Positions 31,476-44,000 of a stretch of 64,000 nucleotides of DNA are shown one piece after another. The notes under the pieces were generated by a model. The model saw only the letters and a program-made list of their open reading frames with translations. It did no database searches and was not told the DNA's origin. Where the stretch lies: contig JASKMD010000006.1 in the NCBI GenBank assembly GCA_030144725.1, forward strand, positions 10,789,001 to 10,853,000, read 5' to 3'. The position numbers and the translations under genes are program-made. Positions within the stretch are counted from its first letter, which is position 1; every line of letters starts with the position of its first letter. This DNA is from Haematococcus lacustris (Eukaryota > Chlorophyta > Chlorophyceae > Chlamydomonadales > Haematococcaceae).

Positions 31476-33055
31476 CACAGCTGCTGCCGCCGCTGCTGAT
31501 GATGATCCATGATCTCACCAGCATCCACTGCGCCATGTCCGCATGGGCCTCATGCAAGTGGGCAAAAGCCTCTGGCGCCAGAGCCAAGCTCTGGAAGTCC
31601 ATGAGCGCTGCTGCAAAGGCCTGTCCACCCCGAGCCTTCATGACCTGTACAGGACAGGTTTTCTAATCCAGGTGAGAGCAGTGCTGAAAAGCGTGACTGA
31701 GTATACATAGCTTGGGCAAGGGCATGAGCATGCATGCTGGCAGGGGGTGCCCCCTTGCCCACTGTTTTCGTAAGGTTTAGGTTTAGGGTTTTGGGTTAGG
31801 TTAGGGTTAGGGTTAGGGTTTAGGGTTAGAGTTAGGGTTTAGGGTTTAGGGTTAGGTTAGGGTTAGGGTCAGGTTAGGGTCAGGGTTCAGGTTAGGGTTA
31901 GGGTCAGGTTAGGGTTAAGGTCCGGATCAAAGTTTGGATTAGGGTTAGGGCTACCCGCTCCCTCAACCCACACTGCAACATCTTCGACCCACCTGCTGTG
32001 CCCCTCCCCCTCCCCCTGCATGCTCATGCCTGCCCCCTTGCAGGCTGCCCTGGTCACACCTGGTTGGGTGACGCCCGCTGGGCCACTGGGCCGCAGAGCG
32101 CTTCCAGCCGCAGCATCTGCTGAGCCACCTCGGGCCAGGGGCCCCGCAGCGGCAGCTCAGGCCGCAGCAGGTCCCTGGGGCAAGGGGCAGAGCAGGCCAC
32201 AACTTAGTGCCCTCCCTGCCACTGCCCTTGCTCCAGCCCTTGCCTCTGGCCCTTGCCCTGGCCCTGGCTCTGACCCTTGCACCTGCCCCTTGCCACGCCT
32301 CTGCCTGAGCTCCTCCCCAAACCCTCCCCCAACCCTTACTAACCCCTCCCCAAACCCCCTACACAACCAGATACAAATTGCTGGTGGCACCAATGTGCGT
32401 ATTCGTCACTCAGAATTTCACTTCCCACCTCACTCTTCACATCATGAAACCCTCTCACCCATCATCACATTCACTTGACTAACACACGCATATATTCCCC
32501 TTTCTCTACCCCTTGAACCCTCACTTCAAAGGGTCATACTTGTCACGCTCCTGGCCATGTGATCCCGCAGCAAGCTCAGCCTGCAACGCTGCATTCAACC
32601 GTGCCATTGCAGGCCTGACCCCCCCCGCCCCTCCCCCTGCTGCTGCTGGGGTAGAGGAGGCTGGGGGGTTGGGCCCAGGCCCTTCTGCCCGCTGCTGTCC
32701 CCCTTGCTGCCCCTGCCCCTGTTGCTGCTTAGTTGCCGGGGTAGCTGCAAGGGTTGTGGTGGCGGCAGCTAGGGAGGAATGGGAGGAGGAGGAGGGGGAG
32801 GTGTTGGGAGAGGGGGAGGCGGAGGAGGGAGGGGCAGGGGCGGGTGGGGCTACAGAGGGCACCGGGGTCTTGCCCCGTGAGCTGCCAAAGCCCCTGCTGG
32901 AGCTCTCCTTAGCCACTGTGGCAATGGCGGCAGACAGCACCGAGGGCGAGGTGGCGGCGGCAGCAGAGGTCACCATCACTGCCGTCACCAGCTGCTGCAG
33001 AGCGGCCAGCCCGGTGACACCACTCCCCCCACCGCTACCGCCGTTGTTGCTGCTG

Positions 33056-33097
<42 letters not shown>

Positions 33098-34270
33098 GCA
33101 TCGACTTCCTTCACACTGGCCTCCTCCATAAGTTCCAAGCTGTCCTCCTCCTCCTCCCCCTCCCCTTCCTCCCCCTCCCCCTCCTCCTCATCATCTTCAC
33201 TTTGAGGGGAGACTGCCCAGGGGCTGCCCTCCACCACATGGGGCAGCTGGGCGATGAACTTGACTAAGTGTGACATCCCGGCGGAGGTGTGAGAGGTTGA
33301 GTGAGGTGTATGTTGTCGTGGGGGTGTGAGTGTGTCAGGTTGGGAGTGAGATTCAGAATCAGTCACACCGGGAGGTGGGGAGCGGGCACGAGAGCCTGGC
33401 CTGCTTGGTACCTCCAGGACCCCCCCAGCTGCTGCTGCTGCTGCTGCTGCTGCCACCCCTACCACCTCATCCCTCTTCACCGTTGCGGCTGCTGCTGACC
33501 CCCCTGAGCTGCTTCCACTGCCAAGGGGTAGGGGCTTGGTGTTGGGCAGGAGGACGGGTTGCCAGGCCATCTGCACCAGCGTCTTGAACGGGCGGAGGAA
33601 CACGTTGCTCTCTGGCCCTGGCACCGCCCAAGGCCACGCCCAGCCCACCCCCACCCCCGCCCACCCCACGCCCCCAGGGGTCACACTTTGAAACGCCTGA
33701 AGTGTGACGTCATGGTTGGAGTGAGAGGGGGAGGAAGATAGGCTGTGGGCGGTGGCAGCAGCCAACTCTGCCATGGCGGCAGCTGGGCCAGGTTCCAGCC
33801 CCTGGCTGCTGCTCAGGTTCCCTGAGACCCCAGGCAGGCTAGGGAGGGTCAGGAGGCCTGGGGTGCGGGGGGGAGCAGCAGCAGGGGGAGGGGCAGGTGC
33901 AGCGGCCGGAGCAGCGGCCCCTCTGCTGGCTGAGGGCCTCCAGCCCAGCCCTAGCCCTAGCCCAGACCCAGAGGCTCCTGCAGCCACCCCTGCCTGGGCG
34001 GCTACCCTGCTGGCCTGCTGCTGCTGCTGCTGCTGCTGCTGGTGTTGTAGTTGTCTGACCGCGGCTTCAGTGACGCCATGCAGCTCCACCATGGCCTGCA
34101 CAGCCTGCTGCAGGGATGTGCTGCGGAGCATGGCCCGCCACCGACGCACCTGCTGCTGCAGCAGCCGCACCTCCTCCTCCTCCTCTCCCTCCTCCTCCTG
34201 CTGCTGCTGCTGCAGCCCTAGTGGCAACCCCAGGCGCACACGCTGACCCACCTGCTGCTGCTGTGACAGT

Positions 34271-34303
<33 letters not shown>

Positions 34304-34316
34304 AGCTGCTGCTGGC

Positions 34317-34363
<47 letters not shown>

Positions 34364-35110
34364 GCTTCCTTCACTGTGTCACGCTGCTGGCTAGCGAGCT
34401 TAGCAGCAGATGGTGGTGGTGGTGGTGATGATAGTGGTGGAGGTGGCTGGGCTGAAAGTGGCACTCCCTTGCTGCTGCTAGCTTGCTCAAATAGCGTCTT
34501 CTGCTGCTGCTGACTCGGCTGCTGCTGCTGCTGCGGCAGCAGCTGCTGCGGCACTGGCTTCTGCTGCTGCAGAGGCTGCATGGATTGTCCCTGTCGTTGC
34601 ACCTTTCCCTCCTCCTCCTGCTGCTGCTGCTGCTGCTGCTGTCGCAAGTCAGGTGCCCTGGGTTCTGGTTCTGACCCTGAGACTCGCCCCTGGGGTGCAG
34701 GGGAAGCAGCCTGTGGGCCCCCCCTCCCCTGCACCCTGCTGCCCTCCCTGTCCCCCTCCCTGTCCCCCTCCCCCTCCCCCCGCTCAGCCTCCAGCACCAG
34801 CTTGACGGAGGCCAGCTGCTGCCGCGTAAAGAGCAACGAGCCGTCTGGCAGCACCTCAGGAAGCAGGGCCTTGGGGTCACCCCTCACCAGCCTGGGGGCA
34901 GCAGGGGCGGTGGGCTGGGGGCGGGGGGGCCGGCGTGGAGCTTGTGGGGGTGGGGGTGCTGGGGTGGGGGGACCTGGCGTGGGGCTGGGGCTGGCGGCTG
35001 TAGAGGGGAGGGAGGGGGAGGGGGAGGGGGAGGGCCGAGCAGCAGTGGCAACCCAGGCTTTGGTCCTTAGCCGGGAGGAGGAGGCAGCCCCAGACGCTCC
35101 GAGGCCTCCC

Positions 35111-35146
<36 letters not shown>

Positions 35147-36570
35147 CCTGAGCCTGCACCGGCCCTGACCGGGGCTGCCTTGGTGGCGCCTGCAGCCACA
35201 GCCGCTGCCCTGGCTGCGGCTCGCTGGAACGAGACCATCAGAGGGGGTGCCCCTGGAGTAGGGGCGGAGCCACCTGCTGCCGTCCTGGCTGCCACTGCTG
35301 CTGCTGGTGCTGCTGCTGGTGCTGCCACTGGTGCTGCTGTTATTGCTGCCGCTGGTGCGACTGCTGTTGTTGCTGCGGTGGTGTCCAGCCTTTGCTGCAG
35401 TGGTGTAGTCTGGGGTGGGGGAGTTGAGGACAAGGTGGCGATGGGCTCAACAGCAGGGGCTGGAGCAGGGGCTGGAGCAGGGGCTGGAGCAGGGGCTGGG
35501 GCTTGGGCAGGGGTGGGGCTGGGGGTGGGGCTAGCTTCCAGGGGGCTTATGACGGTGGCTGCTGCCACCGTGTGCCTAGACAGTGCCCTGGACCCCGGGA
35601 GGACCCCAACCAGCTCTGGCTGATTGCCTGCTGCTGTGACAGCTGGGGGGGTGGGGGGAGGGGCAGGGGCCTCAGGAGCAGGGGCCTCAGGGGCAGGGGC
35701 CTCAGGGGCTGTTTGCTGAGCAGCGGTGGTGGCAGGGGGCGTGAGGGGAGCGGGGGCCAGAGGGGGAGGGGTGGCGGGTGGGAGGCTGGTGAGGGGTGGG
35801 GAGGGGGAAAGGGAAGGGGAGGGGGAGGGGGAGGCGGAAGGGGGAGGGGCAGGGGAGGGGGAGCGTGGTGAAGGAGAGGCTTGCTTCTGCTTCTGTGCCG
35901 CAGAGGATGCCCAGCTGATCAGCAGCTGGCCAGCGGTCTTGCCCAGCAGCCCAGCGACCTGGAACGCTGCCACTGAGCCCGCCACCAACAGCTTGCTGGC
36001 ATCATCCACAGGCAGCTTGCCCCGCGCCTGCCCCACCCCTGCTGCTGGGGTGCGGGCTGGGACGGCGCTGGGCTTGCTGCGTGGGCTGGCAGGGGGGTGG
36101 CTTGAGGGGCCAGGGGGCGGGGGGGTCAGGGGCCGGGTGGTGGTGGGTGTAGCAGCAGGGGCGGTGGGGGTGGGGGCGGCAGCAGCAGGTGACCCAGGGG
36201 AAGGGGCTCTGCCCGAGGCCAAGGCATCCAATGCAGCCACCGTGGTGGCCATCAGGAGCTTGCTGGCGCTGTCGGCAGGGTGGCGGCCAGTGGGTGCGGG
36301 GGAGGCCGCCTTGGGGGGACGCACCTCAGAGGCCCCACCTACCCCTTTGACCGCCCCAGCTGCCACTGCAGCCACCCTACCTGCCTCAGCTGCTGATGGG
36401 GCAGCGGGGGCAGTTGGGGCAGTTGGGGCTGGGGCAGAAGGGGAGGGGGCTGGTGCAGCAGCTGGTGTCCCGGCAGCTGCTGCCACGGCTGCGGCGGCGG
36501 CGTCCAGCCCCTTTTCCAGTGCTGCTGTCTGTGCTGTGGGCTGTGCGGCTTGGGCTGGGTCCACGGCTGC

Positions 36571-36609
<39 letters not shown>

Positions 36610-37370
36610 CAATGCCTCAGGCGACGTTTGCGCTGTCACTGTCGCTCCCGCCTGCTGCTGCACTACCTGAACAGCAGCTGCCTGTGCTGCCACCAGCCCC
36701 TGCTGCAGCTCAGTGGGCCCCGCCACAGCCGCCCCTGCCGCTCCTGCTGCCCCAGCAGCGGGCTGAGGTGCTGTCGGAAGCTGCTGGGAAGCTGCCCCAT
36801 GTTGCTGACCATCTTTGTGAGCAGCAGCAGCAGCAGCAGCAGCAGGCGCCCCTCCTTGCCCCTGGTGATGCTCGCGTGCCCCTGCCCCTGGGCTGCTGCC
36901 ACCACTGTTGCTGCCCGCTCCCACCCCTCCCACGGACTCTTTCTTCCCAGCATTGTCCACAGCCTCCTGGCTGGGAGGAGCTTCGGTGTGAACTGCTACC
37001 CCTGCGTGCCCCTTGACTGCTGGCCCCTGGCCATGCAACCCAGTCGGCAAGCTGAGAGGGTCACCCATGGCAGGCATGACCTCTTGAGCAGGGGCTGACC
37101 GTGCCCCAGCCCCCAGCCCCTGCCTCTCCCTCCCCGCCTCGCTGCCACTGGCAAGCATATCGTCTGACCAGAGCGGTTCCGTTGCGTTATGCAGAGCCTG
37201 ATTAGGACGGTGGGTGGTGATGGGAGTGTGAGGCTGCTGCATGCCCTGCTCCACCTCTGATGCCTGCCCTGAGGGGAGCTGCGGAGGGACACTGCATGAA
37301 CCCATGGCTGCCCTGCCTTCAGTGCCCAAGTCAGGGGAGTCTGCTGCTGCTGCCCCTGCTGCTGCTGCCC

Positions 37371-37408
<38 letters not shown>

Positions 37409-39194
37409 CCTCCTCCTGCTGCCCCTGCTGCTGCTGGTTCTCCCAGGCTGTTGGTCCCGATGCTGGTAGGGGCTGGCCGTGCCTGGCCGTGACCTAACAA
37501 GGAGTCGAGAAGCTGCACAGCAGCTGCCTCTTGTGCAGCAGCAGCAGCAGCAGGAACAGCAGCAGCAGCGGCAGCAGCAGCAGTGGTGTGGTTGGTGGTG
37601 GCAGCCGCTGGGCTAGCGGGCTCAAGCTGCAGTAGGCTGCCTGCCTGCTGGTCTGGCCCAGCTGACTTTGAAAGGGTGCTCCCTGTCTCAGGGGCTACTT
37701 GGGATGCCTGAGAAGAGGAGCTAGGGGAGGGGGAGGAGGAGGGGGAGGAGGCGGAGGAGGAGGCGGAGGAGGAGGGGGAGGAGGCGGAGGGAGATGCGGA
37801 GGCAGAGGGAGAGGGGGAGAGGGAGGAGGAGGGGGAGAAGGGGGCAGAGAGGTAGGAAGCAGGGTGCTGATGAGTGGAAGAGAAGGTGGAAGAGCGGGGA
37901 GTGGGGGCTGAGCGAGGTTGTGCACCACCAGCCTGTGGTGTACGAGCCTGGCTGTCAGCTGGTGTGGTGCTGCCAGGCAGCTGCCTAGCAGCTGCCAGCA
38001 TCCTTGCGGCCGCGGCAGCAGCAGCGGCTCCATTAGCTGAGGAATACTGGGCCGAGGCGGTCTGGGGCTGGGTGGCAGGCTGCTGGCTGGACAACGCTGG
38101 GGGAGTGGGAGGGGGGCTGCTGCCCTGCACCGCTGTGGAGGCAGCAGGCTGGGCAGGGGCCGCCGCTGGGCTGGGCTTGGCGGAGGGGGTCAGGCCCCAC
38201 GCTAGCAAGCCCAAGCCGACGGTCAACCCAGCGATCTCGTAGGCCTAGGAAGGGCAGGGGCCAGTCAGGGGCAGGGGCAGGGGCCAGTGAGGTATGGGAG
38301 CAGGGGGGCCAGTTTTAGTGGTGAGCCACCAGGGGCATACCAGGGCCACCTCCGTGGTAGGCGACACCAGCAGTGTGGGGCCTGTGTTCAGAGTGCATGT
38401 GTGCACAAGCGCATGGAGCCTGACTTGAAGCCACCACACCAGGCGTGTTGGGAATACCAACACCATGTGCATGGGTGTGCATGAGGCCTGTATGCATTAG
38501 GGATTGAGAGTCCATGCGTATGACCAACCCACAGCGTCTAGTCAGCAAAAGGAGGGGAGGTGTGTTAAGAGGGTGTAGGAGGGATGGTGGAGGCAGGTGC
38601 TCTATGCAGGGCCCTGGTGGCCTTCCATGATGGGGTGCTCAACACTGGCAGCAGCAGCAGCAGCGGCAGCAGCAGGTGCAGCAGTGGCAGCAGTGGCAGC
38701 CGCAGCCGCAGCAGTGGCAGTGGCGGCAGTGGCAATGCCGGCAGTGGGGGGGCAGTGGCAGCAGCGGCAGCAGTAGCCGGCGCGGAAGTGCGCAGCAGCA
38801 GAGCCAGAATCAGCCAGCGTCCCAATCAGGGGAACAGGAGGGCTGAGGGCAGGAGGAGCAGCAGGCAGTGGGGAGGATCACCGCGGCCCTCACCTGAAAG
38901 CCATGGCCAGCTATGAAGTAGAGCGCTGGGCTAGGGCCGTCCACCTCCTGTCCACTGCCTGCGCCTGAGGCTGTGCCGGTGACGGTGGCAATGGTAGTGG
39001 CGGTGGTGGCAGTGGCAGTAGTGGTGGTGGTGGCAGATGTTGCGGCAGCAGTCTGGCCTGCATGTGCTGAGCTGGCCAGGGCTCTGGAGGGGGAGGTCCA
39101 GGCCAGCAGGAGGCCCCCCAGCAAGGCCCAGGCCACCTGCACACCAGACGGCAGCCGCCAGCCACAGCTGAGCCAGCCGGTGGTTAGACGCCAT
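31092..39194 (-). CDS. Very large low-complexity protein with one 5.7 kb exon; function unknown
   Basis: Supported exons, minus strand: 38381-38341, 38244-32525, 32174-32060, 31644-31519, 31241-31092. From 38244 they join in phase (donor GTGAGG at 32524, not the apparent stop two codons on) and give 2036 residues. The large exon is dominated by Ala, Pro, Ser and Gln runs. Islands look ordered: YEIAGLTVGLGLLAWGL (possible membrane segment), two DxASKLL-type segments (SASKLLMATTVAALDALASG and DASKLLVAGSVAAFQVAG), RPFKTLVQMAWQPVLLP, MSHLVKFIAQLPHVVEGSPW. The C-terminus is ordinary helical protein: LLRPELPLRGPWPEVAQQML, then FAAALMDFQSLALAPEAFAH and LLQQAHHEAELAAAQASLH. A further 5' exon near 39142-38893 carries a hydrophobic stretch ALLGGLLLAWTSPSRALASS like a signal sequence, but its join and start are unresolved. 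I do not recognise the family. An intron holds TTAGGG repeats. Confidence 0.6.
31776..31955 (+). repeat. Interstitial telomere-like TTAGGG tract, 180 bp
   Basis: About 25 TTAGGG units with TTTAGGG, TCAGGG and GTTAGG variants, inside the intron 31645-32059 of the large minus-strand gene. Confidence 0.9.
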
Positions 39195-41014
39195 GGGGTG
39201 CCTGCTGCATGCTGTGGGTGGGGCTGTGGGTGTGAGGCATGTCAGGGCCAGCCCTGCTGCTGCTAGCCAACAGCCCGGAGCTGGAAGTGGAGCTTCTGGC
39301 CAAGAGCCTTAAGCTGAGAGTGCTGCTGCTGCTGCTGCCAGACTGATACCTGAGGAGGTGCCTGCATGGTGCCTAATTTGGACTATGCAATAAGCAACCC
39401 TGTCCTGCCTGGCACCAGTTGGCACTAGCTGGCATCGTACTTCGGCATCACTGGGCTGAGCCCAGCTGGACCTTTCATGGCACCAGTGGCCTTCCCTGCC
39501 ATGGTCAGGGCCAATCCAGGACTAGCAACTCGGCTGGGTGATGCACAAGTTCCAACATCACACCAAATTCCATATCACCCCTATGGGGCTAATGACTAAT
39601 CATGTCACTGCCGGCCTCACTTCAGCAGTAAAGTAATTACCAAGGCCGGGCAGGCTTGCGTCCTAAACATTGCCTGCGACCTGCGCATTGCCTGCTTAGA
39701 GCAGACATAGCTGCCACGTCCTGGCAGCTGGTAAGGGCGTGCTGCTGAGGCGCAACCTGTGGTAGACTGGCTGGGTTGTGTCAAAGTGAACATGCCCTGG
39801 GTCCTGGTATGAGAAGTGTCGTCTGCTTCCCACCTCCTCTAGCTGCTCAGCTGCAATGATCTCTGCTCGGCTGCAATGATGGTTGTAGAATGGCGGTCAT
39901 TTACGTGGAAAGCTGGGCCTTTCACGCTGTCTGATGCGATATGTCCTGGCCGCACGGTTAAGGGGCGTATCTCACCAGGTGCAGCCTGGTCGCCATAGCT
40001 TGGAGCCATCCTGCCAAGTCAGCACCCGGCGATCCGCAAGGTTTCCGGGTTTTTTCCTCAAAGGGGCAAGCTTGCACCAGCTGCACGGGAGGTGGAGTCG
40101 CAGGCTAGGGTAAGAAACCAACCGCTTGTGTCAAGGATTTGATTCGTGTCGGTACATTTGCTTACCTCTTCTCCTCTGCAAGTATGTGCTCTTGTGACCG
40201 GTGGTAGGAATGGTCGCGGTGTGCCGCGCGCCCCTCCAATGTACCAACTGCTTTGGGTTGATTGAAGTATGCAGGCCCGAGTGCGTTTAACGAGCCTGAC
40301 GTTCGCTAAGCGACTCGGCACTCCGAGCCGTAGGCTCCTCATTGGAGCAAGCATGCTGCTCAAGCCAGGCTCTGACCCTGAGACTCCGTCAACTACACTG
40401 CCGTGATGCCGAGATCAAAAAAAGTGAGGTTTGGTAGCGACAACACCGACAATTCTAGACGTGTGGTACATTACTGCAACCATGCAGCGCTGTGCAGTTG
40501 CACTGTTGCAGCGGCAGGGCGTGCAACATAGCCCGGATGTAAGTCGCTCAGACTACCTCTAATGACTGCTCAGTGACTAACCTGGGCCTGGTCCTCATTG
40601 CTCCCAACAGGTCCACTTACCATGGATGGCACGCCTGATTTCCGGCAGGTGGCGCAGCAGCAGCAGCAGCAGCAGCAGCACCGGCAGCACCACTGGCAGC
40701 ACCACCACCACCGGCAGCGCCGGCACCCAGTCAGCGCAATCGCCAGCTTCCAGGTTGAACAGGTGAATGCCCCTCCAGCCTGGCCAATCTATGTGAACAC
40801 TCCCTAATCCACCCATTTGTTGGACATGTGCACTGCTTCTCATCATGTTGGTGCTCATCATTGGTTTATAAGGTTTTACTCGGTCGAGACAATGTCTGCG
40901 CTGCGCTGAGCCTATACTTACATGTACATTTGCGCTGCATTGCGGCAAAGGTGTAACGTGTTTGTGCTGTCCTGCCACAGCATGGGCGTCCCGATACCAG
41001 CAAGCAAGAATACA
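39195..41014. other. Region between divergent genes
   Basis: No gene is supported. It contains a (CTG)n patch near 39321-39337 and a CAG/CAC-rich patch at 40648-40720. Upstream sequences of both flanking genes should lie here. The stretch 39720-40360 has ordinary composition with nothing recognised. Confidence 0.4.
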
Positions 41015-44000
41015 ATGGCTGGACCTGCTTCATGGAGCGCTTTGAACAGTAGCGGCAGCAGCAGCAGTGGCACAACAGCAGGTCCATCACCAGGGGTGGT
41101 GCCGGTGGCAGTGGACGCGCCCACTGGCCCCTTGACCTGGCTGGCAGCTCAGAATGTGGCCATCTCCGCCGTACCAAGCATGCCCAAACTGCTGGGCTTT
41201 GCCGGTGGGAAGAGGAAGGGGCAGGGGTAGGAGGGAGAGTGGAGATACGGAGTGGGAAGGAGGTGGGCATACATTTAGCTTAGTCATTAATCCTCGAGTT
41301 TAGAAACAATGTGGGCAGTACCCCTCTAGAGGGACCAGCAAGGTGTGAGGTGTGAAGCAGTCATCATGTTGTGTGAGGTCAGTGTGAACTAATGCACAGA
41401 GGGCCACTCACAGGCCATAGCCCCAGCCGTCAAGCACAGTAGGGCCATGCGCGGCTGGGCAATTGGATGTGGCTATCCTCGCCTCGCCTGTTGTTCACCT
41501 GTTCAGTTCAGGGCAATTGCTGCCATGGCGTTATGCAATGCACCAAATGCATAGGCTAGGTGCCTGGTGGGTCTTGAAGGGCAGCCAGTGGCGTCAGGCC
41601 GACCCAGCAGCTCCTTTGGCCTTGCCGTCACACCAGGGACCAAGGTGTCTGATAGGTGCACAAGGCAGGCGCTGGGTATAGCTGCTAGCCTGCAGTGTGG
41701 CAGCTGCAGTGTGGCAGCAGGCCCTGCCAGGCACCCCAACACTGAGCTACGCTGCTCCTCCCAGATCTGACATAACCCAGGGAGGCCTGGTCCTCTGCTG
41801 CGGGGCCGAGCTGAGGAGGAAGGTGCCGTAGCAGAGGCTTCTTGGGCTTAGAGTTTAAGCTGTTTTGTGCCCGACCCCAGCTGTCAAAGATGACCCCTGC
41901 ACCACCAGCTGTGGTGACTCCTGGACTGACAAGCCATGATTTCCCTGGCATGTAGGGTGACTCCCTAACCATCACCCTCATCATGGTCATACCCTGTGGT
42001 ACCCTGATGTGTGATGTGTGATGTGTACTGACCCTGACCCTGCACTGACCCTGGAGCAGGTGTGCTCCCCTTCCTGGGCCTGACCCCTTATCTGGTGGAG
42101 GCCGCTGGCCTTCACCAGTGGGTCGTGGATGCTGCCAGGATGCAGGTGTGTGGCATGCTCACAGCGGTTGCTGTATGGCTGGTGGTTTACTTTTCAATGC
42201 ATGTTGTGCAAGAAAAGAAGTGGTAGTGTGAGTAAGAGTATATGGAAGAGGTGCAGCAATGTGAGTGAGAGCACATTGCATGCGGCTGGACAGCACCTTG
42301 ACTCTCACTAAAGCCTACCTTGACGTAGACCACTAGGCGTGGTCCACTATAATACGGTGTTGTCTGTGTGGAATTCCCATGCTCATGGCATGCACATGGC
42401 ATGCACATGGCATACACATGGGCATGGCCGCCTACCACCTACGTTATTGCCTGACCCAGATGGCTATGATGTAGAGTTGTCATGACCTGCATGCACTAAT
42501 TGTGAGCTGATGACAGCTCAAATGGAAGGGCACACACTACTGCGACCCAGCAGGCTGCTGCTGCTCCTGCTGCTGTTGGGCCTTGGGTGGCTTGTCTCGC
42601 ACCCGCTTGTACCCCAGGCCAGGGTACTCCTTGCCCTTGGCTGGCAGCTTCCCCTGCTCTGGCCAGTAGCACATCTGGCCATTGTGCTGGGTAGGGGAGA
42701 GGGAGGTACCAACACCAGCACCAGTAAAGGAGCTACAGTGCAAATGTCCTTAAAACTATGTTCGCCATAAAACTATGAGGACTGCTAGCAGACGGCATTT
42801 TGACATGGCCATCAGGGCAGGCTTCTTGCTGCATGGCGCCAAGTGCATGGCGCTTTTCCAGTGCCATTGATTGACAATGTACACAATCACAAGTCCATTT
42901 ACATTGGAGCTCTGTAATCACGCTGTGTTGTGCTGTGCTGTGCTGTGCTGTGCTGTGCTGTGCTGTGCTGTGCTGTGCTGTGCTGTGCTGTGCTGTGCTG
43001 TGCTGTGCTGTGCCGTGCTGTGCTGTGCTGTGCTGTGCGTTGCGTTGCTCTTGCCACCCATGCAGTTGAACTACGGCGCCCTGATCGTGACCTTCCTAGG
43101 GGCTGTGCACTGGGGACTGGCCATGACCAGCACGCTGAGTAAGTGGCTTCACGCCCGCCTCCTTTGCTAGCGCTCCTAGCTTTGACTTGCAACAAGACCC
43201 CGAGCACTGCACGAGCATCACGGGCATAGGAGCAGCAGCACCATCAATGGCAGGAGGATGGGCGACAGGCTAGAGCCACAGCGCCAGCAATGCAAGGCGG
43301 ATGGGTGGCAGCAGCAGCAGCAACCGGATACAGATCAGCAGGGGCTAGAGCAACAGCAAGAGGGGCGGTGTCAAGCATCAAGGGCATGCTACCAAAGGGG
43401 CGATTTCCTCCCGTCATACGGGAGACTGGATCGACTGGGTTAGTGCGGCATCACATGCCCTGCTGGCCACCAGCCTCCTGGCCATACTCGCCCTCGTGCC
43501 AACACGAGCCTGCTGCTTGGCCACTTTGCCCATGGCTCACAATCATAGTATGCTTCCCCTTTGCCAGTTTGCCTGCGGCTAAAAGGTCATTGTTTGCTGA
43601 CCCCCTGGTGCCTGACCCCCTGGTGCCTGACCCCCTGGTGCCTGACCCCCTGGTGCCTGACCCCCTGGTGCCTGACCCCCTGTGCCTGACCCCCTATGGC
43701 CTGCAGCTGGACCCCGGGCAGCTGTGATGTTGAGGGAGCGATACTTGTGGAGTGTGGGCCCAGCGCTGCTGGCCTGGCCGGTGCTGAGCATGGAGACGGC
43801 GCCAGGCAGCCTGATGATCGCGTTGCTGCTGGTGAGCGGGGGTTTGGCTGATGACAATGTAATGCACAGACATAACCAGTGGGTCGACATCACAATTGCC
43901 GTTGGAATTGATAACAGCATTGACGTCAAAACTGCCATTATACTTAATATTGAAAGCGATGTTGGGTTTGTGAATACAATTAGTGCGGTTGACCGCTAAC

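Noticed and set aside
31776..31955. A chromosome end
   Set aside because: Gene exons continue on both sides in phase, so the tract is interstitial.
34116..38242. Plus-strand frames opposite the large minus-strand exon
   Set aside because: Antisense shadows of GC-rich, stop-poor low-complexity sequence. The minus frame alone is open throughout and joins exons on both sides.
39940..40050. Structured RNA near CGATCCGCAAGGTTTCCGGG
   Set aside because: No consistent stem set or family match could be drawn by eye.
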